Of a stretch of DNA of 64,000 bases, positions 8,609-17,539 are shown piece by piece (position 1 is the first letter of the stretch; every line of letters begins with the position of its first letter). Made by a program: the position numbers and the translations under genes. The stretch comes from Pedobacter faecalis. Lineage in GTDB: Bacteria; Bacteroidota; Bacteroidia; Sphingobacteriales; Sphingobacteriaceae. The DNA lies in the NCBI RefSeq assembly GCF_030182585.1, contig NZ_JARXOW010000001.1, forward strand, positions 2,666,001 through 2,730,000, read 5' to 3'. A model generated the notes under the pieces. That model was not told the DNA's origin. It searched no databases and was given only the letters and a program-made list of their open reading frames with translations.

Positions 8609-9910
8609 ATGAGAAAAGTACAGAGCATGTCATTACGTTTAATGGCCACCTTTATCGGGCTGGCCACATTTCAGGCGGCCTTTGCGCAGGTTGCGGGCCA
8701 GACGCCGCTACGACAGATGGCAGATTCGGTCAAAGTGATGGCCGAGCGCCTGGTCAGGACCGGGTTTACAGCGGGCGACGGATACGGGGAGGTTTGGATC
8801 CGAGATCTGAATACCTTTATTGAGGTTTCTTGCATAGTCAACGACCGCGATGCGAATAAGGTACACCTGCTAAATTTTCTTAAATTTCAGCAGCCCGATG
8901 GTGCTATCCTGGATGGCTATATCCCTAAGACCAAGAACGGAGGATATGCATACTACTATTCTGACCTGCTTCCGCAGTATGCCGGGCACAAGAATACGGT
9001 GGAAACAGACCAGGAGACTTCGCTGATACAGGCTATTGCCAAGTATATCCGGGCTACTGGCGACCGAAGTATTCTTTCGGAGTACATCGCGGGTGCCAGC
9101 GTTCAGGACAGGCTGGCGAATGCCCTTAAATTTCTCTTGAAGGAACGTTTCGATAAAAAGCATGGCCTGCTCTGGGGAGCAACGACTGTAGACTGGGGCG
9201 ATGTACAGCCTGAGCATAACTGGGGCGTGGTGTTAGACAGCAGTTCACATAGAAGCATCGATATCTACGATAATGCCATGTTCCTCATAGCGCTCAGGGA
9301 CTATTTGGAATTCGCAGAATTGAACTCAAATGACCGCAGGTACTGGCAGCGTATACTGGCAAGCTTTAAGACGAACATCCGTAAGCATTTATGGGACAGG
9401 AAAAAAAGGAAGTTCAGGCCGCATATTTATCTTGAGGGCTCTCCGTTTCCGGCCGATTTCGATGAGTCGGAGGTATACTATCACGGTGGAACTGCCACTG
9501 CGATTGAAGCAGATTTGCTTACTAAAAAGGAAATCAGGGAAGCTTATGTCAGAATGCAGGAGAATGTCAGGAAGGCAAATGCTTCCTCTATTGGCCTCAC
9601 CATCTATCCGGTATATCCAGTGGGCACCTTCAAGAACACGGGCATGGTACCTTATTCCTATCAGAATGGTGGCGACTGGACCTGGTTTGGCGGTCGGATG
9701 GTGATACAACTGATCCGCTACGGCCTGCTGGACGAGGCCAGGGAAGCCATCACACCGATGCTGGAAAGGGTAATCAAAAACAAGGGCTTTTATGAGTGGT
9801 ACACGCCCGATAATCAGCCTAAAGGTTCTTCCAGTTTCAGGGGAGAAGCGGGGGTGCTGTGGACCGCCATCAGGGACTTAAATAATAACGCATGTATAAA
9901 CATAAATTAA
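8609..9910 (+). CDS. Secreted six-hairpin (alpha/alpha) glycoside hydrolase
   Basis: 433 residues. A signal peptide of about 26 residues ends AFA with Gln next. The mature part has features of (alpha/alpha)6-barrel glycosidases: GEVWIRDLNT (WxRD motif), VETDQETSLIQAIAKYIRATGD, YDNAMFLIALRDY, NGGDWTWFGGRM, and a C-terminal EWYTPDNQPKGSSSFRGEAG. I cannot assign a CAZy family. GH125, GH63 and invertase-like families share parts of the pattern. It acts in the periplasm or outside. Its neighbours are an isomerase-like gene and a sugar porter, so it likely releases the sugar that they take up and convert. Confidence 0.65.
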   Translation: MRKVQSMSLRLMATFIGLATFQAAFAQVAGQTPLRQMADSVKVMAERLVRTGFTAGDGYGEVWIRDLNTFIEVSCIVNDRDANKVHLLNFLKFQQPDGAILDGYIPKTKNGGYAYYYSDLLPQYAGHKNTVETDQETSLIQAIAKYIRATGDRSILSEYIAGASVQDRLANALKFLLKERFDKKHGLLWGATTVDWGDVQPEHNWGVVLDSSSHRSIDIYDNAMFLIALRDYLEFAELNSNDRRYWQRILASFKTNIRKHLWDRKKRKFRPHIYLEGSPFPADFDESEVYYHGGTATAIEADLLTKKEIREAYVRMQENVRKANASSIGLTIYPVYPVGTFKNTGMVPYSYQNGGDWTWFGGRMVIQLIRYGLLDEAREAITPMLERVIKNKGFYEWYTPDNQPKGSSSFRGEAGVLWTAIRDLNNNACININ

Positions 9911-9912
9911 AA

Positions 9913-9943
9913 TTTGTTTTTGATTCCATAGTCTTTATGTTTG
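9913..9943 (+). promoter_or_regulatory. Promoter for the mannose-6-phosphate-isomerase-like gene
   Basis: TTTG (9913-9916), exactly 19 bp, then TATGTTTG (9936-9943): a full match to the Bacteroidota -33/-7 pattern. Transcription would start near 9950, about 40 bp before the ATG at 9989. The isomerase-like gene can therefore be expressed apart from the glycosidase. Confidence 0.7.
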
Positions 9944-9988
9944 TACATACATGCAAAATCGTTTAAAATAACCCGATACAATAGAGAG

Positions 9989-11812
9989 ATGTACGACATA
10001 GCACAAGCAGAAAGTAACAACCCAGCTTCGGCTGACAAGGAGGTTGATCGAAAACCGACATTACCACAGAACATTTCAAACAGATCAGACATCGCAGCCT
10101 ACGATATTTTTCCATTCCACCAGCTTGGCTCTGGTAAAATTCATTCTGGCTATGACGGCCTGGCTGCCTGGATGAGCGGTTATGATGCCGTTGTGATCGA
10201 CGGATTTAACGGTGTTTTCTGGGCCGTAGTTCAGCATGAACTGGATAATGCATTTGAGCGTATCGGAAAAAGAGTGAACTGGGTGCTGGCTGCGGATTTC
10301 ATGCGTGCCGCTGGGGAAATAGACAGAATGGTGCAACCCTTCCTGGGCAGCGGTGATTCTGTGTGGGGGACTAAGTCGACCCTGCAGATACAAGATTTCT
10401 TTGATATGGATGCTTTTAAAGCAGTGCGCCCGGCCGAAGGATATGACCTGAACATCGTTGTTGGCACAGGAGCCACATTGGCAGGCTGGGAGGCACCGGT
10501 GGTATATATCGATTTGCCTAAAAACGTCTTGCAATACCGTATGCGGGCTGGCAAAGCTACAAATTTTGGTGCAGCGCGGGCAGAAGAATCCGGACACATG
10601 TATAAGCGGGCCTATTTTGTGGACTGGGTGGTACTTAATGCTTATAAGCAGCAGTTGCTTTCTAAGATTGCTGTAATGGCCGACACCCAATGGGATCAGT
10701 CGGTGAATTGGCTGCTTTACCCCGATCTGGCCGACGGTCTGACCAAACTTAGTCGCTCGGTATTCCGGGTGCGGCCGTGGTTTGAGCCTGGCGCCTGGGG
10801 TGGGCATTGGATGCAGGAGAGGATTGAGGGACTGGACAAGTCGGAAGTAAACTACGCCTGGTCGTTCGAGATGATCGTTCCTGAGAACGGGATCGTGTTT
10901 GAGAGTGATGGCAATTTGCTGGAGGTGTCGTTCGACTGTTTGATGTTCCACGATCACAAGGCTGTTTTGGGCAAGCATGCCGATGTGTTTAAAACAGAGT
11001 TTCCGATCCGTTTCGATTTTCTGGATACCTGGGATGGAGGCAACCTTTCGATTCAATGCCATCCGTCTAAAAACTATATCCGGGAAACCTTTGGGGAGAA
11101 CTTTACGCAGGACGAGACCTATTATATTTTAGACGCCAAGGAAGATGCGGGTGTTTACCTTGGTTTTACGGAAGATATCAAGCCTGAGCAATTCAGGGAG
11201 AAACTCGAATACAGTCTGGCTCACAATGAAGAGATAGACGTGCTTAACTACGTGCAGCTTCATCCGGCTAAGAAACATGATTTCTTTTTAATCCCGAACG
11301 GTACGGTGCATAGTGCTGCCGCAAATAATCTGGTGCTGGAGATCAGCGCGACGCCTTACATTTTTACCTTTAAGGTATACGATTGGGTGAGGCTGGATCT
11401 TTCTGGAATGCCGCGGCCGATCAATATAGATCATGCTTTTAAAAACCTTGATTTCAGTCGCAAAGGCAATAAGGTGCAGGATGAGCTGATCAGTAAGCCA
11501 CAGGTGATTGATGAAGGAGGTGACTGGCAACTGGTGCATCTGCCTACACATGCGGAGCATTTTTATGATGTACACCGGTTGGAATTCGACAGCACGATGG
11601 TGGTGGAAACCAATGGTCTGTGCCATATTCTGATGCTGGTGGAGGGTACAAGCCTGACCATCACTACGGCAGACGGCACGACATCGCGCTTCCATTATGC
11701 CGAAACTTTCGCTGTTCCAGCTGCGGCCCTGAGCTATACCCTACACAATGAAGGGGGGCAGAGAGCTAAGGTGGTAAAAGCTTTTGTAAAACCGGATTTC
11801 AGTCAGCTTTAA
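9989..11812 (+). CDS. Class I mannose-6-phosphate isomerase-like protein with N-terminal kinase-like domain
   Basis: 607 residues from ATG 9989. Upstream in-frame codons back to 9941 overlap the promoter and are not used. The C-terminal half is a type I phosphomannose-isomerase cupin. Expected zinc ligands are visible: Q and H in IQCHPS, E in DETYYILDA, H in NGTVHSAAANNLVLEI. The first 250 residues resemble a nucleoside-kinase-like fold (VVIDGFNGVFW, YIDLPKNVLQYRMRAGK), but the P-loop GxxGxGK is absent, so it is probably not an active kinase. Role: mannose/fructose 6-phosphate interconversion or a related sugar isomerisation, with the adjacent porter. The exact substrate is inferred. Confidence 0.75.
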   Translation: MYDIAQAESNNPASADKEVDRKPTLPQNISNRSDIAAYDIFPFHQLGSGKIHSGYDGLAAWMSGYDAVVIDGFNGVFWAVVQHELDNAFERIGKRVNWVLAADFMRAAGEIDRMVQPFLGSGDSVWGTKSTLQIQDFFDMDAFKAVRPAEGYDLNIVVGTGATLAGWEAPVVYIDLPKNVLQYRMRAGKATNFGAARAEESGHMYKRAYFVDWVVLNAYKQQLLSKIAVMADTQWDQSVNWLLYPDLADGLTKLSRSVFRVRPWFEPGAWGGHWMQERIEGLDKSEVNYAWSFEMIVPENGIVFESDGNLLEVSFDCLMFHDHKAVLGKHADVFKTEFPIRFDFLDTWDGGNLSIQCHPSKNYIRETFGENFTQDETYYILDAKEDAGVYLGFTEDIKPEQFREKLEYSLAHNEEIDVLNYVQLHPAKKHDFFLIPNGTVHSAAANNLVLEISATPYIFTFKVYDWVRLDLSGMPRPINIDHAFKNLDFSRKGNKVQDELISKPQVIDEGGDWQLVHLPTHAEHFYDVHRLEFDSTMVVETNGLCHILMLVEGTSLTITTADGTTSRFHYAETFAVPAAALSYTLHNEGGQRAKVVKAFVKPDFSQL

Positions 11813-11844
11813 GCAGACAAGCCAAAACCTAAACCAAATATAAC

Positions 11845-13155
11845 ATGGATATGAACAACACAACCAAGATCCCTAACCTGGGTCTGATCACCGCCGTGGC
11901 ATCGCTGGGCGGACTGCTTTTCGGCTTTGATATGGCCGTTGTTTCGGGTGTATTGCCACTTGTGCAGAAGCAGTTCGTACTTAACTCCGTCCAGGAGGGC
12001 TGGTTTGTGTCGTCCGCATTGCTGGGCTGTATTATCGGCGTTGCCGGTTCCGGTGAACTGGCCGACCGGTTTGGCCGACGGGCCCTGTTGCTTTTGTCGG
12101 CCGTCCTGTTCCTGGTCTCCGCTGCCGGCTGTGCCTTTATGCCTTCACTTTCAACGGTGATTGCTTGTCGCCTGCTCGGAGGTATAGGCATAGGGATAGC
12201 TTCTAACGTGGTGCCGTTGTATATTTCTGAAATTGCCCCCGCGAATATCAGGGGGCGACTGGTAACCTATTATCAGCTTGCGCTGACTTTTGGGATACTG
12301 CTCGCTTATCTGACCAATGCGGGACTGTTGAATTATGCGCTTGCCGATGACGCCTCACAGGGGGGTACCTTCGCCTGGTTATTTATAGACGAGGTCTGGC
12401 GTGGCATGTTCGGTGTGGCGCTGATACCGGCGCTGCTTTTCCTGGTCGGCTTATTATACGTGCCTGAAAGTCCGAGATGGCTTCAGTCTAGACACACTTC
12501 CAGCGAACCACAGGGTAGCTATAAAGAACTCCTTGCACCCGGAATGCGTAAAGCATTGCTGATAGGTATTTTTCTGCCTTTGTTTTCACAGTTCAGCGGT
12601 ATCAACGCCATTATTTATTACGGGCCCAGCATATTAAGCGATGCGGGACTAAGCCTGAGCAACTCCCTGATGAGCCAGATCATTCTGGGACTGGCAAACA
12701 TGCTGTTTACGCTAGTTGCTATTTGGAAAGTGGATAGCTGGGGGCGCAGGCCATTGTATATCTTCGGCACGATCGGCGCTACCGTTGCGCTGTTTCTGAC
12801 TGGCCTTTGCTTTTATATGGGGGCAACCACCAGTCTTGTGCTCCTCATTTGTGTGCTGGCATTCCTTGCGTGTTTTGCCTTTTCGATAGGACCGCTGAAG
12901 TTTGTCGTAGCTTCGGAGATTTTTCCCGGAAAGATCCGAGGCAGGGCAATGGCCATCAGCATTATGGTGATGTGGGTTGCCGATACCATTGTGGGCCAAT
13001 TAACACCAATGCTACTGCGGAATGTGGGCACAGCCAATACATTCTGGTTCTTCGCCTTCTTTTGTTTGATAGCCTTTATTGTTGTGTATCGCATGCTGCC
13101 CGAAACCAAAGGACAATCATTAGAGCAGATCGAAGAGAAATTTGTGGGGCATTAA
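11845..13155 (+). CDS. MFS sugar porter (SP family)
   Basis: 436 residues, 12 predicted membrane helices. Sugar-porter signatures are present: GFD in helix 1, DRFGRR between helices 2 and 3, PESPRWL after helix 6, GINAIIYYGP in helix 7, SWGRRP between 8 and 9, and PETKG at the end of helix 12. The central cytoplasmic loop after PESPRWL is very short (about 20 residues), which explains why the protein is shorter than usual members. It imports a monosaccharide, probably by proton symport; the substrate cannot be read from sequence. It follows the isomerase-like gene by 32 bp and most likely shares its transcript. Confidence 0.9.
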   Translation: MDMNNTTKIPNLGLITAVASLGGLLFGFDMAVVSGVLPLVQKQFVLNSVQEGWFVSSALLGCIIGVAGSGELADRFGRRALLLLSAVLFLVSAAGCAFMPSLSTVIACRLLGGIGIGIASNVVPLYISEIAPANIRGRLVTYYQLALTFGILLAYLTNAGLLNYALADDASQGGTFAWLFIDEVWRGMFGVALIPALLFLVGLLYVPESPRWLQSRHTSSEPQGSYKELLAPGMRKALLIGIFLPLFSQFSGINAIIYYGPSILSDAGLSLSNSLMSQIILGLANMLFTLVAIWKVDSWGRRPLYIFGTIGATVALFLTGLCFYMGATTSLVLLICVLAFLACFAFSIGPLKFVVASEIFPGKIRGRAMAISIMVMWVADTIVGQLTPMLLRNVGTANTFWFFAFFCLIAFIVVYRMLPETKGQSLEQIEEKFVGH

Positions 13156-13228
13156 AGACTTTTTGCTGTCAGCAAGCAGCAGGCGGGAGATTTTGCGGAA
13201 TAATTGGTGATTTCCTGTGAACAGCAGA

Positions 13229-14323
13229 TCAATGCTCTGACTGACCGGGTATTTCAGGGACGCCCGGATCATTCAGTACCTGTACGGCAGTCCCGTCGCC
13301 AACGGATTTCCAATCATGCAGTACCCAAACCACTTTCTTGTCTTTTGTAACCTCGATCATCTGCGGACCCTTGCCGTTTTGTCCGCGCGAGGTGAATATG
13401 GTGTTGCCATTGGCCAGCCGGGTGCAGGTTTGGGGAGCTGAAGCAAACTGATACTTTTTCGGCAGGTCAGTTTTGCAATTGAACTCCCAAATCGTTTCCT
13501 TTTTGGCGGTGACCTCGAAACTGCGCCACTCGTTCTCATCAGTGATCAGGGTATTACCGTTTTTCAGGCGAATGGCTGCCCAGGGTTTTGGAGTTTTATA
13601 ACGCCAGATTTCCTTAAAATCCTTGTCGTATTCCACAACCTTTCCCTGACTTAAATACGAAAGCAGATAAGTTCCCTGTGCCGTTACCCTGCCACGTCTG
13701 AACTGGCCATGCACACCACGCACATCAGCATTTTGATAGGGTATTTCACGTTCGACCTCGGTTTTTCCGGTGATGTAATTAACGATATACAGCTTTGGTT
13801 TAGCCGCGTTGACGATAAACATGATCTTGTCAAGACCAATGGGCTGACAGCTGTGCACTTCAGCATGATCCGGGCCGCTTTCTGCAAAATCTTTTTTCCA
13901 GAGCACTTTTTTGTCGGGTGTAATCACCGCCACGTACTTCATCCGGGTAAAGAGAATGTTTCCGTTGGAGATCATCCACACGTCGTCGTACTCATATCCC
14001 TTACCGGTCTGATAAGTCCAAATTACTTTGCCACTATGGACTAAACACATGCGGGTATTGTTTTCGCCTACATACAGCATGGAATGCTGAGCCAGGCCTT
14101 TGCCGGGCAGGTTTGCGGGCGCTTCCTCACCCGGGGTGATAATTACCGAAGCTTCTTCCTGCGGCGCCATAGACGGCACATTGGCTGCGGTGAACAGGTG
14201 AAGCACCTCCATACAGGGCGTTGCAGACAGTGCGTTACGTTTTTTACTTTGTGCTGATGCCGTATTTGCTACCATGACCAGGCAAGTCAGTAACAGGAAG
14301 CAGGTTTTTAAGTCGTTTTTCAT
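13229..14323 (-). CDS. Secreted beta-propeller (PQQ-like repeat) protein
   Basis: 364 residues with a 24-residue signal peptide ending in ASA before Gln. The rest is made of repeated short blades of the type SGKVIWTYQTGKGYEYDDVWMI, DKKVLWKKDF, DFKEIWRYKTP, AKKETIWEFN, DKKVVWVLHD, with LxNGNTL/IF turns. This is the pattern of PQQ-like/arylsulfotransferase-type propellers. No catalytic residues can be named. It may bind a ligand or carbohydrate in the periplasm. It converges with the sugar porter (73 bp apart) but is on the other strand, so a link with sugar uptake is only a possibility. Confidence 0.65.
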   Translation of the reverse strand: MKNDLKTCFLLLTCLVMVANTASAQSKKRNALSATPCMEVLHLFTAANVPSMAPQEEASVIITPGEEAPANLPGKGLAQHSMLYVGENNTRMCLVHSGKVIWTYQTGKGYEYDDVWMISNGNILFTRMKYVAVITPDKKVLWKKDFAESGPDHAEVHSCQPIGLDKIMFIVNAAKPKLYIVNYITGKTEVEREIPYQNADVRGVHGQFRRGRVTAQGTYLLSYLSQGKVVEYDKDFKEIWRYKTPKPWAAIRLKNGNTLITDENEWRSFEVTAKKETIWEFNCKTDLPKKYQFASAPQTCTRLANGNTIFTSRGQNGKGPQMIEVTKDKKVVWVLHDWKSVGDGTAVQVLNDPGVPEIPGQSEH

Positions 14324-14495
14324 AAAGAGCTAAAAATTAATTGGTTATTTGTTGCGTAGCTTTAGATGATCCCTGACGAATGTAGGTGATAAATGTACAG
14401 AAAGAAGCGAAGCAGCCTGGAAATATTTACGCAATCGTGCCCGGAGTAAGCGGGCAGGTTAACTGCGGGGAAGTTCTAAGTCACTAAATTGGTCG
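14324..14495. other. Intergenic region, 172 bp
   Basis: Upstream of the propeller gene and downstream of the frameshifted gene (both on the reverse strand). No clear terminator or exact promoter box; on the reverse strand TACATTCG near 14385 is a one-mismatch -7 box. Confidence 0.3.
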
Positions 14496-14839
14496 TCAAT
14501 ATATTAGTGGTGTTAAAAGGAAATTTAAGGCATACGCTCTGAACAGGTGAAATACTACGATTAGAACGGAGGCTACAAAATAGGATTTTGCCCGGGATAG
14601 GTTGCTTTTTGTCAGATTTCTGTATAAGCGATAGCTTAAGAATATGAGCGGCAACATGAAGGCAAGGCGGTCGCCGATGAGGTTGGTTATTGAATGAACC
14701 AACGGGTGATTTCCATTCGTGTCACCGATATAAATCGCCCAGAATATAAAGGGTCCCAAAGGAAATACATGACATACATCGAAAGCGTAAAAGCGCCCGT
14801 GATGATGATCAGGTGCTCCCACTGTGTGCGGCTACTCAT
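14496..14839 (-). pseudogene. Frameshifted small membrane protein gene
   Basis: Two overlapping frames join into one sensible protein if a single base is restored in the run of three G (plus strand) at 14751-14753. The first part starts at ATG 14839 (MSSRTQWEHL, then a helix ending MYVMYFLWDP). The second continues FIFWAIYIGDTNGNHPL and holds two further hydrophobic helices, ending at 14496. Restoring one C in the reverse-strand CCC gives WDPFIFWAIYIG without interruption. The ancestral product would be about 115 residues with 3-4 membrane helices; the family is not recognised. It may be a real pseudogene or a sequencing error in a homopolymer. Confidence 0.6.
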
Positions 14840-14912
14840 GATTTGCTGGAGCGTGTATTTTGAATTTCCTAATTGCATTCGATAACGTTTTAGGAACTTG
14901 TGGTTGCAGAGA

Positions 14913-15356
14913 CTAATCTTCTTTAATATACAGCTCGTCGTATATGATATTTTCGCCAACTGTACCTACGGTGTGCAATTTGCCGTCTTCTATACTGAGT
15001 TTATAGTTCACCTTCATGGTTTCGAACCCTTTGAAGGAGGCGTATTCTGTGAGTTCTTCGTAATTGCCGTTTACTAATGTATAGTGCCCACCTGCAACTG
15101 AGGTAGCCAGCTTTTTGTTGTCATAGTTTGCCATCTTCTTCTCTATAACGACTACAAAGGTGGCTGGTGTAAGTATTTTCCGCTGGAATACGGTTGAGCT
15201 GTCGCCTGTAAATATCTGCCCGTCCGGATAAGTGACTTTTTGTGAAATGAGTTTCCAGGTTCCGATGTGGGAAGCGTTTTTAGTTGCTGATTGTGCAAAG
15301 GTTGTTGCGGAAAGGAGTGCGCATAGGAATGTGCAAAGCGTTAATTTTAATTTCAT
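14913..15356 (-). CDS. Secreted lipocalin-like protein
   Basis: 147 residues; signal peptide of about 21 residues ending TFA before Gln. The mature region begins HIGTWKLISQKVTYPDG, the usual opening of lipocalin-like proteins in Bacteroidota, and continues as alternating beta strands (TPATFVVVIEKK, AGGHYTLVNGNYEELTEYASF). Function unknown; such small barrels may bind hydrophobic ligands or sense envelope state. It sits alone on the reverse strand. Confidence 0.6.
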   Translation of the reverse strand: MKLKLTLCTFLCALLSATTFAQSATKNASHIGTWKLISQKVTYPDGQIFTGDSSTVFQRKILTPATFVVVIEKKMANYDNKKLATSVAGGHYTLVNGNYEELTEYASFKGFETMKVNYKLSIEDGKLHTVGTVGENIIYDELYIKED

Positions 15357-15403
15357 ATGGGTACTTTATTTGGTTACACTAATATATAAATATTTTACGT
15401 GGT

Positions 15404-15850
15404 TTATTCATAATGAATGACCTGTTTTAAGTGATGCTCCATATGTTCGACATAGTCCTCAATCAAGAAGGCGATTGTTAAAGGATATTCCCCGCCTGTA
15501 TCTATGCAGTTGTTGAGCTTGTCTCCTGGGATGTTCCTTAACAGACTTACGAGTTGTTTATTGTAGGATTCCCAGAAGGTGATAAGTTGCGTAATATTCA
15601 CGTCTTGGTAACGATTGGCTATGTTCCACAAGACTTGGTCGTAAGTTATGCGTGGGGTATCCTCAAACTGACCTCTAACAAACCGCTGATGATTATTGGC
15701 CGCGCTGTCAATGAGGTGCCCAATGATCTCTTTTTTGCTCCATTTTGCAGCGTTTGGCTTGTCGCTTAACGCGGCTTCATCTACTTCTCTTAATAATTTT
15801 GGAATTATCTCAGTGAGCCGTTCAAGTCGGTTAATGGCTGAATTTGTCAT
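15404..15850 (-). CDS. DinB-family four-helix protein
   Basis: 148 residues. The pattern fits the DinB/YfiT superfamily: KWSKKEIIGHLIDSAANNHQRFVRGQ in helix 2 and LIEDYVEHMEHHLKQV in the last helix, giving the histidines that normally bind a divalent metal. Members include thiol-dependent transferases and damage-inducible proteins, and most have no proven function. No signal peptide, so it is cytoplasmic. A small membrane protein gene is divergent, about 40 bp away. Confidence 0.75.
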   Translation of the reverse strand: MTNSAINRLERLTEIIPKLLREVDEAALSDKPNAAKWSKKEIIGHLIDSAANNHQRFVRGQFEDTPRITYDQVLWNIANRYQDVNITQLITFWESYNKQLVSLLRNIPGDKLNNCIDTGGEYPLTIAFLIEDYVEHMEHHLKQVIHYE

Positions 15851-15889
15851 GGTCGACTAAGATATGCAATGTTTTTACTAAATTTAGAT

Positions 15890-16090
15890 ATGCAAAACTC
15901 ATTTCAGCCTGTTAACCCTCTAATTCAGTTGCTTAGGCGACTTTTGATCTGGGGCACTTTTGAGGTGCTCTTCCTTCGCGTTGTACTGGGCGCATCGTGG
16001 TTTATTGTTGCGCTGTTTATGCTGGCCTTGTTTATGTTTGAAGCAGGTAGGTTCTTTTATAAGAAATCGAAAGCAACGCCATTATCCTAA
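15890..16090 (+). CDS. Small membrane protein
   Basis: 66 residues from ATG 15890 (MQNSFQPVNP); an upstream in-frame ATG at 15869 would add seven residues. There are one or two hydrophobic helices (WFIVALFMLALFMFEAGRFF) and a basic C-terminus (YKKSKA). Family not recognised. It is followed 3 bp later by the cupin gene, so the two are likely co-transcribed. Confidence 0.55.
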   Translation: MQNSFQPVNPLIQLLRRLLIWGTFEVLFLRVVLGASWFIVALFMLALFMFEAGRFFYKKSKATPLS

Positions 16091-16093
16091 CTT

Positions 16094-16426
16094 ATGCAAA
16101 GTGATTTATTTCAGTTCGAGAAGGAGATTGCCTGGGAAGATTTAGGAAACGGAATCAAAAGGCAGGTTTACGGCTATAACGACAGTATCATGTTGGTAAA
16201 AGCTCAGTTTGAAAAGGGTGCCGTCGGGGAGCTTCATCAACATCCGCATACACAGGTTACTTATGTGGCAAGTGGTTTATTTGAGATGACGATTGGAGAT
16301 ACGGTGCAGGTTATTGCAGCGGGCGATGGTTACTATGTGCCACCCAATTCCATTCATGGGTGTGTTTGCCTGGAACCTGGCGTGCTCATAGACTCCTTTA
16401 CGCCGCACAGAGAAGATTTTCTTTGA
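16094..16426 (+). CDS. Cupin-domain protein
   Basis: 110 residues forming one small beta barrel. Cupin motif 1 is GELHQHPHTQVTYVASGLFEMTIG and motif 2 is GDGYYVPPNSIHGCVCLEPG; the histidines (HxHxxxQ and the motif 2 His) would bind a metal. This type resembles single-cupin proteins close to pectin-degradation protein KdgF, which open unsaturated uronates, but no pectin genes are nearby. It follows the small membrane protein by 3 bp. Confidence 0.75.
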   Translation: MQSDLFQFEKEIAWEDLGNGIKRQVYGYNDSIMLVKAQFEKGAVGELHQHPHTQVTYVASGLFEMTIGDTVQVIAAGDGYYVPPNSIHGCVCLEPGVLIDSFTPHREDFL

Positions 16427-16479
16427 GAACAGACGAGAAAGGTGGTAGTTGGATTAATTGTTGCTACCAGCTTTTAACT

Positions 16480-17124
16480 ATGAAAAACTATTTGATTTTT
16501 TTGCTGTGCCCTTTGCTTTTCTCGTGCGTACAGCGTGAGGCTGGTGAGGTTAAGGCTCTTCCTGATACCAGCTCGGTTGCCGCTGTAGCTAATGATAGTT
16601 TGCTAGCCGGCACGCCCCGTTCTATTGATGAGGTTAAAAAATTTTATAGCCAGACGGCTCATAAGTTGCGGCAGGGTGTGCTGGATTCGACCGGGTTTGA
16701 GTATGACTGTTCTGGAGAACGGGCGGGTACGGTGACTTATTTTTCTGAACAGGGTGAGCTTCGGATGATTCGGCATAGCTATAGTGAATACAGTCACTTT
16801 TCGGCGGTAGACCAGTATTTTGTTAGTGGCAACAAGCTATATTTTGCACATTTGACTGAGACGACCTGGAGTTTTGAATCAGGAAAGGCTGCGGAGGGCG
16901 CTACCAAAGATGATATTAAGGAAAAGCGCTTATATGTTGTTGGAGGCAAGCTGGCGCTCTGCCTCCAAAAAACGTATGAGCGAAGATCGCATGCATCTGA
17001 CAACCCACTGCCGGAGCATGTGAAGAGCCGGGAGGTCGATTGTAAGCCTTCGGAGAAAAAGCTTGCAGGTTTTGGTAAGTTGCTGGCACTTAAGGACAGC
17101 ACTAATGTCGATTGTTGGGAGTAA
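16480..17124 (+). CDS. Lipoprotein of unknown function
   Basis: 214 residues from ATG 16480. The frame is open upstream to 16360, but those codons overlap the cupin gene and the lipoprotein signal (MKNYLIFLLCPLLFSC) begins at 16480. Lipobox cysteine at residue 16. The mature part is charged with no membrane segment, and ends in a Cys-Lys-Pro / Val-Asp-Cys-Trp region. No family recognised. Confidence 0.6.
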   Translation: MKNYLIFLLCPLLFSCVQREAGEVKALPDTSSVAAVANDSLLAGTPRSIDEVKKFYSQTAHKLRQGVLDSTGFEYDCSGERAGTVTYFSEQGELRMIRHSYSEYSHFSAVDQYFVSGNKLYFAHLTETTWSFESGKAAEGATKDDIKEKRLYVVGGKLALCLQKTYERRSHASDNPLPEHVKSREVDCKPSEKKLAGFGKLLALKDSTNVDCWE

Positions 17125-17152
17125 TACGCTATGGTTCTCGATTATTGCAAAA

Positions 17153-17539
17153 TCAGGACTGCTGAGTGCTCACTGCCCAGAGGTTTCCTGCAAAGTCTTT
17201 AAACATGCCGCGTTTATCTGAATCGCCTTCGGCTGTTTTGGGTGCTCCCTGATCTTCGCAGCCAAAGGCAAGTGCGCGCTGGTAGGTTTCGTCGGAGTTT
17301 TCTACGTAAACGTGCAAAAGAGTATTGTTTTGCGGATACTGCGCACTAGCTTCTGATATCATTACAATGGAGTCCTGTATTTTGACTTCTGCGTGCATAA
17401 TTTTCCCCTCGGGGGTATTAAATCTTCTGGTAGGTACGCCGCCGAAGACTTCAATCAGTAAGTTGATCATTTTCTCGGCGCCTGTAACGATAAGATAGGG
17501 CGAAACGGAATTGTATCCTTCTGGTTTGTAACTGCTCAT
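17153..17539 (-). CDS. VOC-family (PhnB/glyoxalase-like) protein
   Basis: 128 residues. It begins YNSVSPYLIVTGAEKMINLLIEVFGGVPTRRF and includes KIMHAEVKIQDSIVMISEA, HVYVENSDETYQRALAFG and FKDFAGNLWAVSTQ, the order of a two-unit vicinal-oxygen-chelate fold of PhnB/YdcE type. Metal ligands are one His (HAEVKI) and possibly an acidic residue, so catalytic ability is uncertain. Related proteins act as glyoxalases, dioxygenases or antibiotic-binding proteins. Confidence 0.7.
   Translation of the reverse strand: MSSYKPEGYNSVSPYLIVTGAEKMINLLIEVFGGVPTRRFNTPEGKIMHAEVKIQDSIVMISEASAQYPQNNTLLHVYVENSDETYQRALAFGCEDQGAPKTAEGDSDKRGMFKDFAGNLWAVSTQQS

Noticed and set aside
10085..11062. 325-codon reverse frame within the isomerase-like gene
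   Set aside because: The forward gene has the zinc ligands and a good promoter; the reverse frame is a shadow.
13163..13175. TTGCTG-T-CAGCAA hairpin after the sugar porter
   Set aside because: Only six base pairs with a one-base loop and no T-run; too weak for a terminator call.
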